From NCBI GenBank assembly GCA_020744425.1, contig JAGMUV010000002.1, positions 1-64,000 of the forward strand: 64,000 nucleotides of DNA. The letters run 5' to 3'. This DNA is from Dactylonectria macrodidyma (Eukaryota; Ascomycota; Sordariomycetes; Hypocreales; Nectriaceae). Below are positions 14,080 to 25,632 of this stretch, one piece after another. The notes under the pieces were generated by a model. It was not told where the DNA came from. It did not search any database and saw only the letters and a list, made by a program, of their open reading frames with translations. Both the position numbers and the translations under genes were made by a program. How positions within the stretch are numbered: position 1 is the stretch's first letter; each line of letters opens with the position of its first letter.

Positions 14080-14560
14080 TTTTATATTCTAGTTAAATTT
14101 AATAATAAAAGAGATTCTTATAAAGTGTATTTAAATATAGGCATGTCTGCTATTCTAGCTAACTATAACTGGCTAAAAACGCATAGAAATAAGGTAGTAT
14201 AAATACATTAATTATTAAAAAAGGTGAATAGTATTAAAGCTAGTATAAAAGTAGATATAAAAGCTACTTTTAACTTCTATATACTAAGAACTATTAAAAG
14301 AAAAGATATTTTTATATACTTTATAGTTAAAGCTAAAATTGTAAAGGGACTAGGTTTAAAAATACTTATTAGAACTAACCTACTATATGAATATAGTATA
14401 AAGATTGATTTTATTAGTAAAAGCGTTATTTTTAGGTTAGCCTATAGTATAAGAACTAAAGGTAAGATTTTTAAAAAGAAGAAAGAGATTATTAGTAAAA
14501 AGGTTATAAGCATTAGAATGATTATTATTAAACTTAAGCAGGTCGCTTTTATCTAAGCTA
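14080..14560 (+). pseudogene. Retropepsin-like region of family B pol
   Basis: The translated frame reads 'NIGMSAILANYNWLKTH', which fits the aspartic protease active-site turn D[ST]G with Asp changed to Asn by a G-to-A change. It runs into a 110-codon open segment (14,224-14,556) typical of the retroviral-type protease fold ('GLGLKILIRTNLLYEY', in the place of the G-x-D-LL motif). It lies directly upstream of RT, as expected in Ty3/Gypsy pol. It is not functional: the active-site Asp is lost and stops flank it. Confidence 0.6.
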
Positions 14561-15299
14561 ATTAAGCAAAACTGCTTATTAAGGATATAATAGAAAGAAT
14601 AGAACTAAAAGCCTTTTACTTTAAATTAATATATCTAGCCGTATTTAATGCTATAGTTAATAAGAATACCTTATTATTTATTTAAGTATTTAATAATAAT
14701 AGTAAAAGAATAGTTATTTATAAATACTAAAAACTTAGTTATATCTCTAATTATAATAATAATAAGAAAGCTTACTTTATTAATAGGATAGGTAGTCTTA
14801 AGTATTTATATAATAAGGAATTTAACTTAATTAACATACTTATTATAAAAGCTAAAAAGGCAGGTATTAAAATTAAATAAGATGTCCTTTTTAATATTTA
14901 GAAGGTTAATACTAGTATGCCTAACTATAGAATCTCTATATTAGAGGATATGCTAACTATTAAGAACTAATTCATAGTTAATATTATTAATATTAATAAA
15001 GAAATAGTAGCTAAAGTTATTTTTTTAATAGATAAATATAATATTTATAAAAATAGAGGTATTATTCTAATATTAAAAAAAATAAAGATATAAGTAAACC
15101 TTATTAATAAATAGTAAAACTAAAAGCATAACTTAAGGAAGTACTTCCTTAGGGTTAAAGATCGCACTCTACTTAATAAAACCTATAAGAAACTTTATAT
15201 ATAAGGAAAGATGGGTTTTATAAATTAACTAACTATAATTACTTACCTTATACTTATTATCTAGAGGATTATAAATAGTAAAAAGAAAGGCAGAGTCAA

Positions 15300-18200
15300 T
15301 ATTAACCTTAGACTACTTAATTAACTAGTAATTCTAAATTATTATCCCCTTCCTAATTAAGATAATATTATAAAAATAATAAAAAGAAAGGGATAGTATT
15401 TAGTTTTTAATAGTATAAGGTTTTTCTTCTAATTACTAATACTTACTATACATTATAACTATATAGTTATTATTTCTAATTATAGATTAGAGGTTTCTAA
15501 TATAGCTTTAATAGGATTTAAGAACGCCCTTACTTATATCTAAAGATTTATAAATAGGATCTTTAGGCCTTATAATACTTATATCCGCATTTATATTAAT
15601 AATATTATAATCTTTTTTAATATATAGGAAGAATACTTTAAATACTTAGAAGTAGGCTTTTAAATTATTATAGAAAACCGGATATATATTACTATAACTA
15701 AGTCATTCTTTGCATTTCCTACTATCTGTCTTTTTAGCTTTATTATAAATAGCGAAAGAGTATTTAAAACTTCTAATAGGTTAGACGCTTTTATAAAAAT
15801 AGTTATACTTATAAATCTGGCTGCTTTTAAAATATATATTAGTATGGCTAGTTTTATTAAGAAAGGCATCTTATAGTATAAAGTAAGAATCTAAAAACTC
15901 TAAGAAAGAAAAACATAGCTATTAAAAAAGGCATATAAAGAGTAGGAAATACTTAAAGGACTATTAAAAAACGTCTATAAGTAGTGAGCTAAGCAAAAGA
16001 CCTTTAAGCTAATAACTAAGGAAAGAGAGGCTTTTAATAACTTATAAAAGTTCCTTACTAACTAGTACTTCTTCTATTATTATAACTTTAAAAAACCATT
16101 ATTCTTTAAAGTTAATACTTATAAAGAGGGCTTTAGCCTTTTTATATTTTAAATTTATAGAGAATAGAATAGTAAGAGCATCTTAGAGCAATATATTATA
16201 TTAATAGAGCTAAAGCCGATCCTTTTTATATTAAGACTAATATTAAAAGTAGAGTAAAAATATAGCTTAACTAAGGCAAAAGTGGCTATAGTAGTATAAG
16301 CAGTTAGAAAACTCTAAAAGATAGTTTAATTAAATTATAGTATAGTTAATATTATTACTAATTATATAGTAACTAAAGGCATTATAATATATACCTTTTT
16401 AAATATAATAGACCTTAATAAAGTAAACCTTAAGCTAGTAAAAATCACTAATTACCTTTCTACTTTTAACCTCTAGATCTTTTATATTCTAAGTACTTTA
16501 AATATAGTGCTTAATGTACTATTATACTTATTAGTATAGAAGTTATATTATTATAATATAGCTAAGAGTGAGTTTAATAAGCTTAATACTGAGGTTTACT
16601 TAGTGAAGGCTAAAGCTATTAGTATTAAGATATTATTAAAAATAAAGAAAAGCATTCTCTAAGGGTATATTAAAGATACCCATTTTATATAAATCTATAA
16701 CTATCTTTATAACCTGCATTTATAATAAGAAAAATATAGAAAAATGCTAAATATTCTAATTAAACCTTTTACTTTTAGGCAAGGCAATTTCTTTTACTAT
16801 ATTAATATATTTAGTATATAGTGTCTTTATATCCTATAGTTAATAGTTAGTACTATTTTTAAAACTGCTTATAATAACTATAAATATATAGGATTTTATT
16901 ATATAATAGCTAATCTTAACTACTTATATTTCTATTATATAGTAAAAACTGTATATAAATATATCGTATTCTGCTTAACCTATAGAGAGAATTTAACTAA
17001 TTAAAGGCTAGTTTTAAAAGAATTATAATTAGTATAGGCTGAACTATGTTCTTTTTATATAATCTCTTTAGACTTTATTATTAATTTATTAGAAGTGACT
17101 TTTAAAAGAATAATATAAATAATCCTAAATTTTAATAAATTAGACTAACTCTACTTAATTAATTATATCTTTAGTAAAAAGACATTACTATTAGTAAGAC
17201 ATTTATTCTATTTAATAGAAGACTGAGTAGTAGTATTAGTAAGAATACTGCTTTATAATAACTAGGGAATCCTAGTGTGTATTTTTAGTAATAGAGACCC
17301 TAAGTTTACATGCAGTATATAGAAGTCTATTCTTACTCTTCTTAAGGTTAAATATCTTATCTTTATAGTATATTATTTATAGATTAATAAAACTATAGAA
17401 AGAAGGAACTAGATAGTAAAAGCTAGTATGTAATTTTATATAATAAAAAACCTAAATACGCTATAGCTAGTAATACTCTTAGTAATATAATTTAACCTTA
17501 ATAATAGCCTATCCTAAAGTATTAAATAGTCTTTAAATAAATTAGTATATAGATTTAAACTAAAGATAATAGTCGATTTTATCTTTCTAATATATACTTC
17601 TAGTATTTAAATAGATAAAGAAGCTACTAATATACTTTAAAAAATCTATTACTATAAAGCCTAGTTCTTTATTAATACTATAGTAATAATAGCGAAGATT
17701 AAGTATAATTAGTACTATACTTAGGTTAGAATTAATAAAGGGAATACGGTTTACTTATAGCTTTATAAAGAATACTATTTATTAAAAAAGCTAAAGAAGA
17801 AATAGTCTTTAGTTAGAGCTAGACCTTACTATATAATATGCAAAATCTATAAATAGGCATTTAAACTTAACTTCTTACCTTATTAGTATATTTACTTAAT
17901 TATCTTAATCTTCTAATTATAAAAACTAGAGTAAGAGGAAGACCCGTTTGAGAGGCTATAACCGCTGCCCTTATTAGTAGCTATTAATAGATCTAAAGTT
18001 ATAGACTATTAAGAAATTAAAAGAATCGTCTAATAATACTATAAATAGTATAAGGAATAATTAAAGTAATAATTTTTCTTATAATAGAAAGAGTACTTAG
18101 TAAAAGATAATAGTTAGCTAGATAAAGCTAATATATTAGAGAATGCTTTTAAGCTAGTTTAAGAATACTTTAAAAAGAATCCTACTAATTAAGTAAGCCT

Positions 18201-18380
18201 TTTTAAGAAGAAGAAGATTCTGCTCTCTAAAGAGCTAAGGTTAACCTTTAAAGGGTTAAAAATGCCTTAACTCTAAAAACTATAATAGTATACTAATGCT
18301 TACTAGATAGGGGAATAAGCAGAAGTACTAATAGATATTAAAGCCGCATTTTCTAAAGCTAAAATATTATATAAGAATTA
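15300..18380 (+). pseudogene. RT, RNase H and integrase of family B pol, RIP-ruined
   Basis: The plus-strand translation near 15,590-15,620 reads 'YINNIIIFF', the RT catalytic box Y-x-D-D with both Asp codons changed to Asn. Upstream is 'ALIGFKNA', in the place of the usual 'GLxNAP' box. The RNase H region reads 'FFKVNTYKEGF'. An integrase zinc-binding region follows ('CLTYREN' near 16,976) and an integrase core region around 17,070-17,300. Order and spacing fit Ty3/Gypsy pol. Only TAA/TAG type stops and D-to-N, G-to-S and C-to-Y type changes are seen, as RIP would give. Confidence 0.8.
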
Positions 18381-18510
18381 GTAAAACTAATAATTAAATT
18401 ATAATTATTAAAGAACTGGTAATATATGCTCTATTTATTAGATATAGTAAATTTAATAAACTAAGAAATATTAATAATAACTATATAAATAATAAATAAT
18501 AAAGTAATAC

Positions 18511-18620
18511 TAATAGTTACTATATAAATATTAAAAGCTAAAAATAATATTAATAATTACTATATAAATATTAAAAGCTAAAAATAGTATTAATAGCTAT
18601 TATATAAATATTAAATACTA
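18511..18620 (+). repeat. 40-bp tandem repeat, about 2.7 units
   Basis: The units start at 18,511, 18,551 and 18,591, each beginning TAATAGTTAC or a close variant followed by TATATAAATATTAAAAGCTA. They lie between the end of pol and the third ORF of the family B element, so they may belong to its intergenic region. Confidence 0.7.
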
Positions 18621-19199
18621 AAACGCTAGTTACTAGCTAGTACTAACTAATAACTAACGTTTTTACTAGACTATTAATAGCTAGTAGAAATATCCTTAAA
18701 TAACTATTACTAGCTAGTAAGTAGCTAAAGTTAATAGCTATTACTACTAATAAAAGAAATCCGACTCTAAAGCTATTATAAAAGTTAACTTAAGCCTCTT
18801 AATACTATATAACCTTAGCCTAAAGACTAAGAGCTACTAAAATTAACTAATTATTAGTAATTATATTACTATACTATTAATTCTATCCTTCCTTTTCTTT
18901 ATTAAATCTAAAATCTTTTAGTTATAGAATGAGTACTATTACTTTTAACTTTATATTAGTAAAGATACTACTATACTATTAATTCTGCTTATTACTTTTT
19001 TTACTAAACTTAAATCCTTTAGTTATAAATTATATACTATTATTTTTAACTTAATACTAGTAAAAGCACTATCTATACTATTAAAAGCACTTACTCCCTT
19101 TTTTCTTCTTTTCTTTATCTTTTAAAATGCATAGTTATTAACTTAGTACTATTACTACTTATTAGAATATTATTAAAATTAATACTACTAAGACCCCTT

Positions 19200-21440
19200 T
19201 AAGACACTTAATTAATATAAGTAATAATAGTAGTGAAAATACTAATAAATACTTCTTTATAACTATTAAAAATAATAAGCTAAGCAGCACTATTATAAAA
19301 ACCTACTAGTCTACTAATAGCCTATAAAGAGAATATAATAAAACTGCCTAAAGCTACTAAAAGAGTATTAATCCCTTAGCTAAAACTAGTAAGTCTCTCT
19401 TTTCTAATACTAAGACTAATAGAACTATCTTTTCTAACTCTAGTACTATTAGATTTAGATATACTACTAATAAAACCAGCACTTCTATCTATAGAGAAAG
19501 CAGCAGCCTCTGGACTAACTATACTAACTCCTCTAGAAGCAGTAAGGCCCGAACTCCTATTTTAAGTACTAAGAAAATAGACAAACTCTACAAACTCTTT
19601 AAAAAGAAGGAGAAAGCTATTATACTAAGTATTCATAGAGTTAAAACTAGTAGCTAGTCTTATAAATATAATAGCCGACCTCTGAATACTAGTTAATGCC
19701 CTTAAGTAACCTAAAATAACTAAATAACTAGTAAAGATAATATAAATACTACTAAAGCTATAGACATTAAGAAAGATAAAGGAATTAATAGTAATAAAGA
19801 CCCTATTAAAAATAGCAATACTATAAATAAAGAAGATACTAAAGAAAATACTAAAGAAGATAGATATAATAATAGTAAGAATGAATCCGCTTTAGATAAT
19901 AATAAGGATATAGACTAAAAAAGTCCTAAAAGCGCAGACTAGCCCTCTAAAGTCAAATCTAATAATAAGTAAAGTAAAGCTAATAAAGAGTAAGATAAAA
20001 CTGACTTTACTAAGTATAAAGTCCTTAAGAGATATAATAACTTAAATATCCTTAACTTTACTAGAGGAATTAGTAGTACGTCTTATTAAAAATAGGAGGA
20101 GCAGTTCTATAATATTTACTTAGATATTATTAGTAAAAAGATAGTTAGAAGTAATTATACTTTTAGTAATTTATATACTTTTAGTAAGAGTACTAATTAT
20201 ATTAAATATTAGGACTTAAAAATGGCTATTTTCTTTTTATAGGTTAAATTCAGCTTAGTAGAATATAAATTTAATAAATCTAATAATCCTATTTTCTTAA
20301 AGTTAGAAGAAGGAAAGTTATATTTAATGACTTAGGAAATGCTATATAAAGAGTTCTAAGAATTCACTAAAAAAATAAAAGATACTAATTAAAAGAAGTT
20401 AAAATTAATAGTTATAGGGATAGGTCTAACTTAATGAGTGAAGAATGCGCTTAAGGACTGCTAGTAAGCCTATTTAAATAGTGAATATTTTAGAATATAA
20501 AAGAAGACTATTTACTAATTAAAAAAGCTACTTATATAAGCAGAAATACTAGCCTATTAGTTTTTATACTTATATAATTAGATGAATAGGACTATTAGTA
20601 GAGCACTAGTAACGCTTTAGAAGTCATATTTATTAAATATCCTAAGGTCTGGAAGTTAAGTCATAAGCCAGATAGTTATAAGCAGTACTTATAATACCGC
20701 TTCTGCTATAATTACTACTAATACTATAAGTATTATAAAGTAAATATAAGAATAGTTAGAAAAGGCTCTAGAATGGATTAATACCTTAGAGAAGTCTATT
20801 ACTTAAATTAGAAACACTTAGAATACTAGATCGAATAGCGATCTTAATGCTCTTAAAGACAAATTTAACTAAATCGAGGCCTAAGTAGAATTAGATACTA
20901 AAGCTAATAGTAAGGCCTTTAAAAGCATTATTAATAAGATTAATAAGAACCATTCACTAAGTATATAAGTATTAGTACTTATTAATAAATAAGAAAAAGC
21001 AGTAAAGGAAGTTATCTTTAATAGCATTAAATTTATTAATTAGATAAGATCTATTTCTAACCTTAAGAATCGTATAAAAGCATACGAACTTAAGCTAGAT
21101 AAATTTAATACTAATAGTATTATAAACCTTTAGAATTATATAAAGGCATATAAGAAAGTCTAGAGCAAAATCAGCACTAATAAGCTTATAAATGCATATT
21201 ATAAAGCTATTTATAATAAGGTAATTTCCCTTAAGAAGGCGAAACTAATAGACCTACTTATATAAAAGAAACTAACTATAGAAGTATGAATTCCTACTAC
21301 TACTAAGATAACTTTAATGAAAAAGCCTAGTAAATAGAAAGCTAATAAAGAACTATAGGAAATACCTTAGAAGAAGTTAAAGATAGTAATTATAATTAAC
21401 CTTTAAGATATTCTAAATAATTCTAGTAATTTTACTAGTT
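19200..21440 (+). pseudogene. Third long ORF of family B element, function unknown
   Basis: One frame stays readable for more than 700 codons, broken almost only by TAA and TAG, as expected for Gln and Trp codons after RIP. The first third is low-complexity and rich in Ser, Asn, Thr and Lys, so probably disordered. The remainder is compositionally more ordered, with Lys/Glu-rich helical segments towards the end. The same region, independently mutated, is present in copy C2 (7,185-9,217), so it is a real part of the element. Its position between integrase and 3' LTR is that of env-like or accessory ORFs in other LTR elements. I see no signal peptide or clear transmembrane segment and do not assign a function. 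Confidence 0.6.
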
Positions 21441-21951
21441 TACTAATCTTAATATAAGAGTTAACTCTAATAAAGGCAAAATTAATACTAAAGAAAGCAC
21501 TAGTAACTAAAAACATTAAGAAGCTACTAAATCTATTAATTCTTAAGTTAAAACTAGTAAGCTTAAAGGAATAGATATAGAAATATGCTTAAGTTAATAT
21601 TAACTCACTCCTTTCTAACCTAAAGTAAGTAATACTAAAGAAGAATTATTAATAATAATTACTTTAATAATAAATATAATAATTAAAGAGTAGACTCTAG
21701 TAAGCAGAGAGGTCTAAGAAGAACTCAGATAGATAATAGGTAATAGAGACTTAATATTAACTACTTAAAGGATGATTTTAATAATAGCGAAGTGGATTCA
21801 GATAGACAATGGGCGCTAGAATCTAGAATGAATAGAGAATGTAAATTTTCTCTTTTTATAAACTAATAGATTACTTCTTTAGATTATTTTACTTTTACTA
21901 TATGCATTTTTACTATTAGTATAGTGGCTTTTATCTCTTATTACTAGGTAC

Positions 21952-22196
21952 TTATTATAAATAGGTTAGGACTAGGTCTTTATTAGTAGGAATAATATGC
22001 TTATAGTTAAATCTTCTACTTAAGAAGTTAGATAAATGAATTAAGACTTTATATATAATATATAGAACTAGATTACTAAGTACTAATTACTAAGGTGAAG
22101 GAACTGTAATAGTATAAAACATGATAATAGGCATATCTAATAGTATAGCTATTAATAATAATATCCCTTAAGTTAGATATAGAGAGAACTATAATA
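21952..22196 (+). repeat. 3' LTR of complete family B element
   Basis: 245 bp, starting TTATTATAAATAGGTTAGG. It is followed at 22,197 by the target duplication TAAG and then by the continuation of the Fot1-like host. Confidence 0.85.
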
Positions 22197-22391
22197 TAAG
22201 TGCTTTAAGCTGCTTAAAATAGCTTATAGTTAAGTAATTAAATAATTAATTAAATACTTTATAACTTATATTTTAAAGACTAAGTTTTTCTTAGCCTTTT
22301 ATACTATTTATAAAGCTATTATAATAAAGAGTAATATTAAAAGAGGTTTTTAAAGGGCTAGACTTATTCTTTTAAATCTAGAAAATATTAT

Positions 22392-23510
22392 TAAGGTTAT
22401 AGTCCTTAGTAATGCACACTTAGAGAGGGGCCAGAGGTTAAACAGTTAAAAAACAAAATATAACTAATAGTAAATAATAGTATAAAGGCTTAAAACCCAA
22501 GCTTAAGGCAATAGTAACTTAGAATAACTAGAGTTTTTACTGCATTAAGGTACAAGCCTTACTATTTTATTCAACCCTTTAAGATATATTACTAGAAAAG
22601 CTAGATAGAAAAGCTAGATAGAAAAGCTGGATAGAAAAGCTAAATAGAAAAGCTAAATAGAAAAGCTAAATAGAAAAGCTAGATGTCAGAAGGCAAAATC
22701 GTTATATAATAAAAGCCTTATAAGAGTTCATCGCATTCTAAGCTTATTACAATTCTAAGTCATAATTCAATTACCTCTTTACAATTCTAGATCGCAATTT
22801 AACTCATTAGAAACTAACTCTTTATAATCTAACTAATCTATAACAAATACTATAATAAACATTTAGTATAATACATTCTACACTCTTAGTAACTCGGGTT
22901 TTAATAGTTACTATACTCTTTCTATATATAACCTAGATACTAAGCTTAATAAGGATATAAAAACCCTTAATAAGCTAAAGGCTATAGTAATAAATTATAG
23001 TCTTAAGAAAACTAGAACTATTAAGACTTAGTAACTCTTTAATAATAAGTGAGTTATTTTAGTAATCTTTAAGACTAAAGTATTCTTAAGACTATGCTTC
23101 TTTAAAAGTAAATAATAATTTAAAAACTGGATTAAAAATGAATAATACTTTTTAAAATAACTAATAATAAAGCTAGTAATTAAAATATCTTTAGAAAAAA
23201 TAGCATTCTTTAAATTACTAGCTAATATTAATAAAAGGTGAATAATATAAGTTATAAGTAATATAGCTATTATTAATATATAAAAGGATTAAGAATAATA
23301 GAAGGATATAGTAAAGAGAGGTTTTATTAATAAGTTTTTAATAATTAAGAGAGAAAGAATAAGAGTCTATTTATAACTAAGTTAACTAATTAATTAAGTC
23401 CTTTATTTTATAATAATTCAAGTAATATAAACACATAACTATATAAAAACACAGTAATAAGGAACGTAGTAATATAAAAACAAAGGTCTGAACAGTGGTT
23501 TTAATAATGA
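22392..23510 (+). mobile_element. Unclassified 1.1-kb element K, copy 1
   Basis: An insertion inside F3 flanked by a perfect 14-bp target duplication, CTAGAAAATATTAT (22,378-22,391 and 23,511-23,524). It starts TAAGGTTATAGTCC and ends GTGGTTTTAATAATGA. It carries a 13-bp minisatellite and a degraded frame of about 150 codons rich in Lys, Leu and Ile (about 22,930-23,330). A second copy lies at 54,197-55,293 in opposite orientation. No LTRs or long terminal inverted repeats; the long target duplication suggests target-primed insertion (LINE/SINE-like), but no RT is present. Confidence 0.75.
22595..22685 (+). repeat. 13-bp minisatellite, 7 units
   Basis: Seven contiguous units of GAAAAGCTAGATA and variants. 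The homologous array in the other copy of element K (55,013-55,090) has six units, so the array length varies between copies. Confidence 0.9.
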
Positions 23511-23873
23511 CTAGAAAATATTATATTAAAGCTTAATATATAATTATAGACTTTAATACTAATTAAAAAAAAGATCAGCCTTTTTAACCCTTAGGTTTTA
23601 AAGACTCTAAAGACTATACTTAAAGCTAGTTCTTAGTCTAAATACTTTAAAAGATAAATAAAAAAATATTAGAGTAGCTCTTTAGTATTAATTCTTAAAG
23701 TACTTAAATCACTTTTAAAGGGAATAAAAGTAATAATGCATTAGAATGCCTTATTAAAGTCTGAAGTCCAGATCCTTTAATAAGTAAATAAGACTCTTAG
23801 TAAATAGTATAAAGCAAAAAGAACCCGCCTATATAAAGGAGGGAAGATAAGTCTAGATAAAGGAAGGAGTGAG

Positions 23874-24051
23874 TGTTATAAGCTAGAGCTTTGCTCTAGC
23901 CTTGTAAAAGACCTTGTATAGCTAGTTGGTTAATTGTAATAGCGATTAATTAATACGTATCCTTTTGCCTCAGTAGTAAAGGGTAGTGCTATAAGCGCTA
24001 GTAGTTGTTATGCTAGCTATTGCTTAGCCCTCCTGGGGTCAGCCTATTATA
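23874..24051. mobile_element. 178-bp insertion, probable solo LTR
   Basis: It is flanked by a perfect GTGAG duplication (23,869-23,873 and 24,052-24,056). The empty site is visible in the two intact Fot1-like copies, where the host sequence runs through without it. It begins TGTTATAAGC and ends ATTATA, consistent with LTR ends after mutation of CA. It is much less RIP-affected than its surroundings and has a hairpin GCTAGAGC-TTT-GCTCTAGC at 23,882-23,900. A SINE is less likely, because the target duplication is only 5 bp. Confidence 0.75.
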
Positions 24052-24336
24052 GTGAGATAGATTAGAGAGATATTAATATATAAGTAGTAGTTAAATTATT
24101 AAAAAGTAGTGGTTAAGGGAGATTAGTAATACTAAAGGAAAAGCACTATAGAAATTGTAAAAAGGCGGGTTATAATATAAAGACCTATTAAGTTATAATT
24201 AAGACTTCTAAAGAAGAGAATAGTAATTAGTTTTAATTAATTAAAGTTATTATTATATTTTTATTAAAGTTTTTATTTTAATAATATAGGATTTTTTCTA
24301 ACTTACTTATATTTCTAACTCGCTTATTATATATAT

Positions 24337-25124
24337 TAACCTTTAAAATATTTTAAATAATTCTAATAATTTCACTAATTTACTAACTTTAATATAAGAA
24401 TTAACTTTAATAAAGGTAAAACTAATAATAAAGAAAGTACTAGTAATTAAACTACTAAATCCATTAATTCTAAAGCTAAAACTAATATGTATAAAAAAAT
24501 AGATATAAAAACATACTTAAATTAATATTAACTTACTCCTCTCTAACCTAAGGTAAGTAATACTAAAGAAGAATTATTAATAATAGTCATTTTAATAATA
24601 AATATAATAATTAAAAAGTAAACTCTAATAAGTAAAAAGAGCTAAGAAGGACTTAAATAAATAATAAGTAATAGAAACTTAATATTAACTACTTAAAAAA
24701 TGATTTTAATAATAATAAAGTAGATTTAAATAAATAATAAAGCTAGAATTTAAAATAAATAGAGAATATAAATTTTTCTCTTCTTATAAACTAATAGATT
24801 ACTTCTTTAGATTATTTTACTTTTACTATATACATTTTCATTATTAGTATAATGACTTTTATCTCTTATTATTAAGCACTTATTATAAATAGATTAGGAC
24901 TAGGTTTTTATTAGTAGAAATAATATACTTATAATTAAATCTTTTACTTTAGAAGTTAGAGTAAATAATTAAAACTTTATATATAATATATTAAATTAAA
25001 TTATTAAATACTAATTACTTAAGTAAAGGAACTGTAATAATATAAATATATATAACTAATGTATTTAATAGTATAGCTATTAATAATGATATTCCTTAAG
25101 TTAAATGTAAAAAGAATTATAATA
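24337..25124 (+). mobile_element. Family B copy C2, 3' end with LTR
   Basis: Continues the sequence interrupted at 9,217. The first bases (ACCTTTAAAATATTTTAAAT) match 21,398 onward in the complete element. It ends with a 245-bp LTR at 24,880-25,124. Together with 7,185-9,217 it shows that F3 inserted into an existing family B element. Confidence 0.8.
24880..25124 (+). repeat. 3' LTR of family B copy C2
   Basis: 245 bp, same boundaries as the other three LTR copies, more strongly mutated. Confidence 0.8.
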
Positions 25125-25169
25125 TATATTCTCTATTTAAATAATATATATATTATTACTTATTCTATA

Positions 25170-25594
25170 ATGTATATAATAAGCGAATGTTCTAGATAAG
25201 TGAGTGTTTTATTTAGATTTTCACTTTAAATTACGATTTTAAAATAATTCTTAAAAACTTAAACTAACTCTAAAATAGCTATAGTTTTAAATATAGCTTA
25301 ATTATAATATATATTATCCTTTTAAACTTTTTTAAGCTATATATACCTATAGCGCTAGTAGTATAAAATTTGTACGGTTTTTTTTACTATTTTTATTTAT
25401 AACTAGCTTAATAAATTAGTTAGAAATATAAAGAAAATACTATTTTATAAACTCTTTTTTTAAAAGCTTAAAATTAATTCTTTAAAAATTTACTAATTAA
25501 ATAGCCTGTTTTAGAAAATCTAAAATGTGTACTTTTAGCTGTATAGTATAAGTAAGACACTCACTTATTTAGGACATTCACTTATTATATACGT
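25170..25594. mobile_element. MITE copy d (425 bp)
   Basis: TA lies at both flanks. The ends are ATGTATATAATAAGCGAATG and the reverse complement of CACTTATTATATACGT. It sits about 40 bp upstream of the first recognisable codons of the damaged dehydrogenase gene, at the compartment border. Confidence 0.8.
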
Positions 25595-25632
25595 TAGTCA
25601 CTATTCCTATTTATACTCTTAGGTTATAACTT

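Larger units (their letters stand above)
10686..22196 (+). mobile_element. Complete family B Ty3/Gypsy-like LTR retrotransposon, 11.5 kb
   Basis: Two direct LTRs of exactly 245 bp (10,686-10,930 and 21,952-22,196) enclose the element, and TAAG is duplicated on both sides. In order, the interior shows an unassigned first ORF region (about 11,000-14,080), a retropepsin-like region (about 14,080-14,560), reverse transcriptase (about 15,300-15,860), RNase H, an integrase zinc-binding and core region (about 16,600-17,700) and a C-terminal region to about 18,380. A further long frame follows at about 19,200-21,440. At 11.5 kb it is much larger than usual fungal Gypsy elements (about 6-8 kb). All frames are ruined by RIP. 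Confidence 0.85.
9218..24336 (+). mobile_element. Fot1/pogo-like DNA transposon F3, carrying four nested insertions
   Basis: The ends are matching inverted repeats: ATATATATAATAAGCGAGTT at the left, and the same word reverse-complemented at the right. TA dinucleotides flank it. The pieces 9,218-9,719, 10,147-10,685, 22,197-22,391, 23,511-23,873 and 24,052-24,336 align in order to the 1,860-bp copies at 47,315 and 50,652. They add up to 1,859 bp once the duplicated target sites are removed. The transposase was a DDE enzyme of the Fot1/pogo (CENP-B-like) group; the degraded translation near 10,320-10,400 fits the conserved Fot1 stretch around 'PGNREW' and 'INAEGWA'. RIP stops abolish the frame. 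Confidence 0.85.

Noticed and set aside
15660..15869. 69-codon open frame on the minus strand
   Set aside because: It is antisense to the RT of the family B element, where the plus-strand frame has clear family motifs. RIP raises open antisense frames by chance.
22595..22685. Regularly spaced short repeats resembling a CRISPR array
   Set aside because: Units are contiguous 13-mers without unique spacers, inside a mobile element of a eukaryote.
5500..25124. Mitochondrial or centromeric origin of the AT-rich DNA
   Set aside because: The sequence is made of recognisable nuclear LTR and Fot1-type elements with RIP-type transitions. No mitochondrial genes or tRNAs are seen, and simple nesting explains it. 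A centromeric location cannot be excluded but nothing specific supports it.
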